The notes under the pieces: generated by a model | Told to the model about the DNA's origin: nothing | Database searches by the model: none | What the model saw: only the letters and a program-made list of their open reading frames with translations | In this document: piece by piece, positions 55,403-59,279 of the stretch | Layout: every line of letters begins with the position of its first letter | Position numbering within the stretch: position 1 is the stretch's first letter | Position numbers and translations under genes: made by a program | Source of the DNA: Planctomycetota bacterium | Lineage (GTDB): Bacteria > Planctomycetota > J058 | DNA length: 59,279 bases | Assembly (NCBI GenBank): GCA_019636275.1 | Contig: JAHBXY010000040.1 | Coordinates: 1-59,279 of the forward strand | Reading direction: 5' to 3'

Positions 55403-56044
55403 TCAGGGCCGCTCGGGGCTGGCGGCCGACGCGCGCGCGAGCGCCTCCGCCTCGGCCGGGCGCAGGGGCCGCGCGGCGGCGGCGGCCTTGAGGTCGACGA
55501 GGACCTCGCGCGCGCGGTCGCGGGCGCCGGGCCCCGCCGCGACGAGGGCCACGCCGCGCCAGCCGCGCAGGTCGGGGTGCGTCAGCCCGGCGTCGATCGC
55601 CCGCGACAGCTCGTCGATCGCCTCCCACGCGTCGCCCTCGGCCGCCAGGAGCGCGCCCCGCAGGGCGCGCGCGTGCGGGCTCGTGGCCACCCGGCGCGCG
55701 TCGAGGTCGGCCACGCGCGCCCGGGCGGCCTCGAGGTCGCCCCGGGCAACGGCCTCGAGGCCCTCGAGCGCGAGGAGCTTGGCCTCGACCGGCCCGAGCG
55801 GGCGCGCCTCGTCGAAGCGCGCCCGGAGCGCCGCCGCCCCGGGCGCCGCCGCGCCGCGCCAGGCCTGGTCGAGCTCGTCCTCGAGCGCCGGCCCGCGCCC
55901 GTCGGGCGCGGCGGGCCAGCTCGCGACGACCCCGCCGACGATGAGCACGAGCAGCGCCCACCCGAGCAGCAGGGCGTGCGTCGGCCCGTAGAGGTAAGGG
56001 CCGATCGCCAGCATCCGTCGGTGCGACTGCTCGAACCTGGACAC
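55403..56044 (-). CDS. Membrane-anchored helical (TPR-like) protein
   Basis: The protein has 213 residues from GTG 56044, which sits 6 nt after TATGCT. One membrane segment lies near 22-42 (HALLLGWALLVLIVGGVVASW). The rest is Ala/Arg/Leu-rich helical with three or four degenerate TPR-type pairs (ALEGLEAVARGDLEAARAR; GDAWEAIDELSRAIDAG). The first residues (FEQSHRRMLAIGPYLYG) are cytosolic. The orientation and partner are unknown. It is probably the first gene of the four-gene reverse cluster. Confidence 0.68.
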   Translation of the reverse strand: MSRFEQSHRRMLAIGPYLYGPTHALLLGWALLVLIVGGVVASWPAAPDGRGPALEDELDQAWRGAAAPGAAALRARFDEARPLGPVEAKLLALEGLEAVARGDLEAARARVADLDARRVATSPHARALRGALLAAEGDAWEAIDELSRAIDAGLTHPDLRGWRGVALVAAGPGARDRAREVLVDLKAAAAARPLRPAEAEALARASAASPERP

Positions 56045-56050
56045 CCCGCC

Positions 56051-56056
56051 AGCATA
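56051..56056 (-). promoter_or_regulatory. Leaderless-type -10 box for the four-gene reverse cluster
   Basis: On the reverse strand, TATGCT ends 6 nt before the GTG at 56044. The -35 region is not evident. Confidence 0.4.
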
Positions 56057-56100
56057 CGCGGGCGCGAGCCGCACGGCCGCCCCTCAGGCGGAGGAGCGCG

Positions 56101-56130
56101 TTGTGCCGGCGCGGGGGCGTCGCGTAGGAT
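56101..56130 (+). promoter_or_regulatory. Promoter for the FadL-like gene
   Basis: TTGTGC (56101-56106), an 18-bp spacer and TAGGAT (56125-56130) precede a leader with GGGGGGAGA before the GTG at 56163. Confidence 0.5.
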
Positions 56131-56162
56131 CCCTCCCCGCGCGAAGGGGGGGAGACGAGCCG

Positions 56163-57488
56163 GTGAGATCCTGGTCCGCGGCGGGGGCGCTCTGCGCGAG
56201 CCTGCTCCTCGCCTCCGCCGCCCGCGCGGACAACTTCGAGGAGTTCGGCTTCGGGCCCCGCGCCCAGGCCATGGCCGGCGCCTTCACGGCCCTGTCGACC
56301 GACTACACGGCGACCTACTACAACCCGGCCGGCCTGATCTTCTCGCGCCACCTCAACCTGGGGTTCGGCTTCTCCTTCGCCGACTACCACCTCGACTTCA
56401 AGTCGCAGCGCGGCGGGCGCGACGTCGACCGGCGCGCCGAGCGGATCCCCGACCTGTCGGCGTTCACGCTCGGCGTGTCGACGACGGTGCCCTTCGACGT
56501 GCCCGACCGCTTCGCCTTCGGCCTGGGGCTGTTCCTGCCCACGCGCGGGCTGGTGAACATCGACGCGCGCTCGCCCTCGGCCGAGCCGGAGTGGTTCCGC
56601 TACGGCGCGCGCCACGACCGCGTGCACATCTTGCCGTCGGTGGCGGTGAAGGTCACCGACTGGCTGAGCCTGGGCGGCGGCGCGTCGATCTTCGTCGACG
56701 CGGCCGGCGGCACGACGCTCTCGGCCGGGATCGGCACCCCCGTGCAGCCCGACTTCAAGCTCAAGCTCAAGCCCGACGCCGCGCCCGTGTTCGGGCTCAT
56801 GCTCACGCCGTCGGACTGGCTGTCGCTCGGGCTGACCTACCGCGGCGAGCTGTCGTTCAAGCTCGACTTCCCTGCGACCGCCGTCGTCCAGGGGATCGCG
56901 ATCCCGCTGAAGCTGGAGACGATCACCTTCTTCACCCCGCACCAGCTCCAGGCCGGCGCGGCGATCAACGTGACCGACCGGCTGCTCCTGGCCCTCGACC
57001 TCCTGTGGGCGAACTGGTCGGCCTACGACGACGCCTACCTGGTCGTCACGAGCGACGTCGCCCAGACGCCCACCCGCGTCCGCGTGGACCTGCGCGACAC
57101 GCTCAGCCCGCGCCTGGGCGCCGAGTTCGCGGCGACCGACTGGCTGCTCCTGCGCGGCGGCTACGCCTACCGCACGAGCGCCGTCCCCGACCAGCGGCGC
57201 AGGCCGACGAACCTCGTCGACTCCGACAAGCACACGTTCACGCTCGGCTGCGGCTTCGCCTGGGGCCGCGCGCCCGAGCGGGTGTCGGACGCGGCGCAGA
57301 CGGGCGGCGGCAAGGCGCAGACGATCCAGGAGCTCACGCGCGACGCCAGCTACGACCTGGACCTGTTCTTCCAGCTCCACTGGCACCCGACGATCAAGCA
57401 GGACAAGCCCGCCACCGACCCCGTCGGCGACTGGGAGGCGGGGGGGGTCATCGTGAACTTCGGGTTCGCGTTCACCGCCCGGTTCTGA
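56163..57488 (+). CDS. Outer-membrane transport protein, FadL/OmpP1 family
   Basis: The protein has 441 residues from GTG 56163. The signal peptide (CASLLLASAARA) is followed by the family's opening NFEEFGFGPRAQAMAGAFTALSTDYTATYYNPAGL; the Asn-Pro-Ala-Gly-Leu motif is diagnostic. Alternating beta strands run to the end, with repeated (D)WLSLG(L) motifs, and the last residue is an aromatic (FTARF), as required for outer-membrane insertion. It would carry hydrophobic compounds such as fatty acids or aromatics inward. The stop is 4 bp from the convergent selenoprotein gene. Confidence 0.92.
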   Translation: MRSWSAAGALCASLLLASAARADNFEEFGFGPRAQAMAGAFTALSTDYTATYYNPAGLIFSRHLNLGFGFSFADYHLDFKSQRGGRDVDRRAERIPDLSAFTLGVSTTVPFDVPDRFAFGLGLFLPTRGLVNIDARSPSAEPEWFRYGARHDRVHILPSVAVKVTDWLSLGGGASIFVDAAGGTTLSAGIGTPVQPDFKLKLKPDAAPVFGLMLTPSDWLSLGLTYRGELSFKLDFPATAVVQGIAIPLKLETITFFTPHQLQAGAAINVTDRLLLALDLLWANWSAYDDAYLVVTSDVAQTPTRVRVDLRDTLSPRLGAEFAATDWLLLRGGYAYRTSAVPDQRRRPTNLVDSDKHTFTLGCGFAWGRAPERVSDAAQTGGGKAQTIQELTRDASYDLDLFFQLHWHPTIKQDKPATDPVGDWEAGGVIVNFGFAFTARF

Positions 57489-57491
57489 CGG

Positions 57492-57743
57492 TCACGCCGG
57501 GAGCCGCGCCCGCAGCGCCTCGACGACCTCGCCCTCGTCGGGCCAGCCGCCGCCGAGCAGGCGCTTCATGAGCCCGGGCGCGCGGCCGGCGATCGTCTCG
57601 CCGTCGGCGACCACGTCGAACTGCCCCCGCGCGCCCACGACGAGCCGCGCGTCGAGCCCCAGGTCGGCCTTGATGCGGGCGGCGAGCCTCGCCGCCCTCG
57701 GCTGATAGCCTCAACCCGAGCAGTAGAGGATGCGCAGGTCCAC
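57492..57743 (-). CDS. Selenoprotein W-like Rdx protein with in-frame TGA (selenocysteine)
   Basis: Reading from GTG 57743 (GGAGGTGACC just upstream) to the TGA at 57492 gives 83 residues if the in-frame TGA at 57711-57713 (residue 11) encodes selenocysteine. The N-terminus reads LRILYCSGUGYQPRAA, the CxxU motif of the Rdx/SelW family, where other members have CxxC followed by GY.PRA. GQFDVVADGETIAGR and a WPDEGEVVEALRARL tail also fit. The encoded thioredoxin-like fold should act in redox control. A possible bSECIS hairpin follows the TGA. No other reading of the DNA gives a sensible protein, and the open frames crossing it on either strand are Arg-rich. selA, selB and selC are outside the window. 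Confidence 0.85.
57677..57713 (-). promoter_or_regulatory. Candidate bacterial SECIS element
   Basis: On the reverse strand, right after the TGA, GGCT-ATC-AGCC can form a small hairpin. It is followed by the perfect stem GGGCGGCGA, loop GGC, TCGCCGCCC (57677-57697). The main stem begins 13 nt after the TGA and its loop has G residues, as expected of bSECIS elements, which lie within the coding region just after the UGA. The exact match to the SelB-binding loop cannot be judged by eye. Confidence 0.6.
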
Positions 57744-57761
57744 GGTCACCTCCGGAGGTCG

Positions 57762-57767
57762 ATGCTA
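57762..57767 (-). promoter_or_regulatory. -10 box for the selenoprotein gene
   Basis: On the reverse strand, TAGCAT lies 18 nt before the start GTG and leaves just enough leader for the GGAGGT Shine-Dalgarno. The -35 element is weak. The SD lies inside a CCTCCGGAGG palindrome that could mask it. Confidence 0.45.
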
Positions 57768-57789
57768 CCAGCGGGCGTCGGCCGTGGAC

Positions 57790-57795
57790 TATCCT
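57790..57795 (+). promoter_or_regulatory. Leaderless-type -10 box for the PTS IIC gene
   Basis: TATCCT ends 8 nt before the ATG at 57804; there is no Shine-Dalgarno. Confidence 0.4.
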
Positions 57796-57803
57796 CTGGC
57801 CCC

Positions 57804-59099
57804 ATGACGAGCGACGCGGCGGCGGAGGAGGGGACGCGGCGCGCGCGGCTGGCCGCGTTCGCCGACCGGCTGGCGCGCGAGCCGCACCTGGTGGCCGTGC
57901 GCGACGGCGTCGTCGCCGCCCTGCCGCTGGTGCTGATCGGCTCGTTCTTCCTCCTCCTCGCCCAGCCGCCGTCGGCGCGGCTGCAGGCGTGGGTGGCCGA
58001 GACGAAGCTGGCCGACGGCCGCTCGCTGCTCTCGGTGCTCCTCGTGCCGCAGCGCATGCTGACCGGGCTGATCGCCGTCTACGTGTGCTTCGGCGCCGCG
58101 CGCTCGCTCGCCCGGCACCACCGCCTCGACGAGCTCGGCGTCCCGATCATGGCCGTGGCGTCCTTCTTCACCGCCGCCTCCTGGACGACGCTCGGGGGCG
58201 AGAAGGTGCTGCTCATGAAGCGCCTCGGCGCCGAGGGGCTGTTCGGGGCTTTGGCGATCGCCCTGGCCTCCGTCCACGTGCAGCGGCTCGTGAGCGGCAG
58301 CGGCCTGACGATCAAGCTCCCGGGGGGGGCGCCCGACGTGATCGTGCGCAGCTTCGCCTCGATCGTCCCTGGCTTCGCCAGCGTGGCCCTCACCTGGCTC
58401 CTGGCGCACGTCGTGGGGCTCGACCTGGTCCACGGGCCGTCGGCGCTGGTCGAGCCGCTCATTCACGCGACCAACCACCTCGGCGGCGTGCTGGCCCTGT
58501 GCGTCGTCGACAGCGGCATGTGGCTGCTGGGCGTCCACCCGCTGGCGGTCATGTCGGCGCTCAAGCCCGTGTGGCTGCAGATGATCGCCGAGAACCAGGA
58601 GGCGGCCGCCGCCCTGCGCCCGCTGCCGCATACGGCCACGCGCGAGTTCTTCCTCTGGTTCGTGTGGCAGGGCGGCTCGGGCGGGACGCTCGCCGTGGCC
58701 CTGCTGCTCGTGCGCGCGCGCAGCGGCATGCTCAAGGCCGTGGGCAAGCTGGGGCTCGTGCCGGCGGTGTTCAACATCAACGAGCCGCTGCTCTTCGGCG
58801 CGCCGATCGTCATGAACCCGCGGCTGGCCGTGCCGTTCCTCGTCGCGCCGCTGCTCACGGCCACGACCGCCTACCTGGCGATGACCTCGGGCCTCGTGCC
58901 GGCGCCGCGGCTCGACGTGATCTGGACGCTCCCGGCGCCGCTCGGCGCCTACCTGACGACCGGCGGGAGCTGGCGCGCCGTGGCCCTGCAGTCGGCCAAC
59001 CTCGGCCTGGCCATGCTCGTGTGGTGGCCGTTCCTGCGCGCCTACGACCGCGCGCTGGCCCAGCGCGAGGCGGCCGAGGCGGCGGCGCTCAAGCCGTGA
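57804..59099 (+). CDS. PTS sugar transporter IIC component, lactose/cellobiose/chitobiose family
   Basis: The protein has 431 residues from ATG 57804. An N-terminal cytosolic stretch precedes about ten membrane segments (LVLIGSFFLLLAQP, MLTGLIAVYVCFGAA, MAVASFFTAASWTTLGGE, FASVALTWLLAHVVGL, LGGVLALCVVDSGMWLLGVH, TLAVALLLVRARS and later ones). The family signature NINEPLLFGAPIVMNP and the GGSGGTLAVALLL loop are present. The sugar and phospho-transfer partners (IIA, IIB, EI, HPr) are not in the window. The gene ends 11 bp inside a convergent GH3 glycosidase, so chitobiose or a muropeptide fragment is a reasonable guess for the substrate. Confidence 0.88.
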   Translation: MTSDAAAEEGTRRARLAAFADRLAREPHLVAVRDGVVAALPLVLIGSFFLLLAQPPSARLQAWVAETKLADGRSLLSVLLVPQRMLTGLIAVYVCFGAARSLARHHRLDELGVPIMAVASFFTAASWTTLGGEKVLLMKRLGAEGLFGALAIALASVHVQRLVSGSGLTIKLPGGAPDVIVRSFASIVPGFASVALTWLLAHVVGLDLVHGPSALVEPLIHATNHLGGVLALCVVDSGMWLLGVHPLAVMSALKPVWLQMIAENQEAAAALRPLPHTATREFFLWFVWQGGSGGTLAVALLLVRARSGMLKAVGKLGLVPAVFNINEPLLFGAPIVMNPRLAVPFLVAPLLTATTAYLAMTSGLVPAPRLDVIWTLPAPLGAYLTTGGSWRAVALQSANLGLAMLVWWPFLRAYDRALAQREAAEAAALKP

Positions 59100-59279
59100 G
59101 CGCGCGGCCCGGCGCCGGCGCGCCCAGGAGAGCGGCCGCCAGCGCGCGCTGGACGCAGGGCTCGTCGCCGTAGCCCACGAGGACCTCGGCGCCGGGCGGC
59201 GCGTGGCCCTGGAGCGGCGCCGGCCCGCACAGGGCGGCGACGGTGAGCCGGTCGGCGGGGAGGTCGCGCAGCGCCGCCT
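59089..59279 (-). CDS. C-terminal end of a GH3 glycoside hydrolase (partial)
   Basis: Only the last 62 residues are in the window; the gene continues past the right edge. The segment GAEVLVGYGDEPCVQRALAA matches the family 3 (NagZ-like beta-N-acetylhexosaminidase) C-terminal domain, which ends with an ALxGxxxAxGRLPV-type motif; here it reads ALLGAPAPGRALTA. The catalytic domain is not visible, so substrate and activity are open. Its stop overlaps the convergent PTS IIC gene by 11 bp. Confidence 0.65.
   Translation of the reverse strand, partial: AALRDLPADRLTVAALCGPAPLQGHAPPGAEVLVGYGDEPCVQRALAAALLGAPAPGRALTA

Noticed and set aside
57472..57714. An 80-codon reverse-strand frame at the selenoprotein locus
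   Set aside because: Arg/Ala/Gly-rich and in a different frame from the SelW reading; it starts at the TGA edge and has no ribosome-binding site.

Overview
The window is a bacterial chromosome segment of very high G+C (by eye above 70%, with nearly every third codon position G or C). It carries about 48 protein genes, all but one or two of them complete. I see no tRNA, rRNA, transposase or CRISPR array. GTG starts are frequent, and 1-4 bp stop/start overlaps are common. The gene content fits a deep-branching, complex-lifestyle Gram-negative such as a Planctomycetota (or, less likely, Myxococcota) member: Ser/Thr kinases fused to TPR or SUMF1-type domains, an FHA pseudokinase, HEAT and TPR scaffold proteins, an ECF sigma factor paired with a giant FecR-VIT-vWA protein, prokaryotic RING fingers, a matrixin, and a FadL-type outer-membrane protein. 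The lineage is an inference; no marker gene settles it.

Layout. 1-4161: a two-cupin protein and a membrane HEAT-repeat protein. 4260-9933: two divergent transcripts from facing sigma-70-like promoters, one for a secreted HEAT-repeat protein plus a helical protein, the other for a signal-peptidase-like protein lacking its catalytic residues, a membrane TPR protein and a zinc-ribbon membrane protein. 10003-10139: an inverted pair of hexamer arrays. 10184-16749: a receiver-HATPase protein, then a cysteine desulfurase with a zinc-ribbon tail, a stand-alone LigD-type 3'-phosphoesterase, an L,D-transpeptidase whose N-terminus appears broken, and a three-domain Fe-S carrier. 16967-21654: hybrid histidine kinase, MetE-like enzyme and urocanate hydratase. 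21808-26783: a tightly coupled lysine/diaminopimelate operon (lysC-dapB-dapA-dapD-lysA), every junction a GTGA overlap. 26714-38529: a CDF cation transporter, the ECF sigma/giant FecR-VIT-vWA pair, a tandem RING protein and a LonB-like protease. 38640-39610: a palindrome-rich tandem repeat array. 39615-53172: kinases, NnrD, RNase III, a matrixin with its partner, lipoproteins and an FHA pseudokinase. 53379-59279: RsfS, a four-gene reverse operon, a FadL-like porin, a selenoprotein W homologue, a PTS IIC permease and the end of a GH3 glycosidase.

The most striking item is at 57492-57743. This short reverse-strand gene is broken in conventional translation by an in-frame TGA. Read with TGA as selenocysteine, it gives a clean 83-residue Rdx/SelW protein with a Cys-Ser-Gly-Sec redox motif, a strong Shine-Dalgarno sequence and a hairpin just downstream of the TGA. 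Other themes are frequent leaderless-looking promoters (a TAnnnT box 6-8 nt before the start codon), a signalling apparatus with catalytically dead members, and four genes whose reading frames look interrupted (L,D-transpeptidase, kinase/TPR, matrixin C-terminus, FHA pseudokinase C-terminus). The last point raises the possibility of indel errors in a GC-rich assembly.
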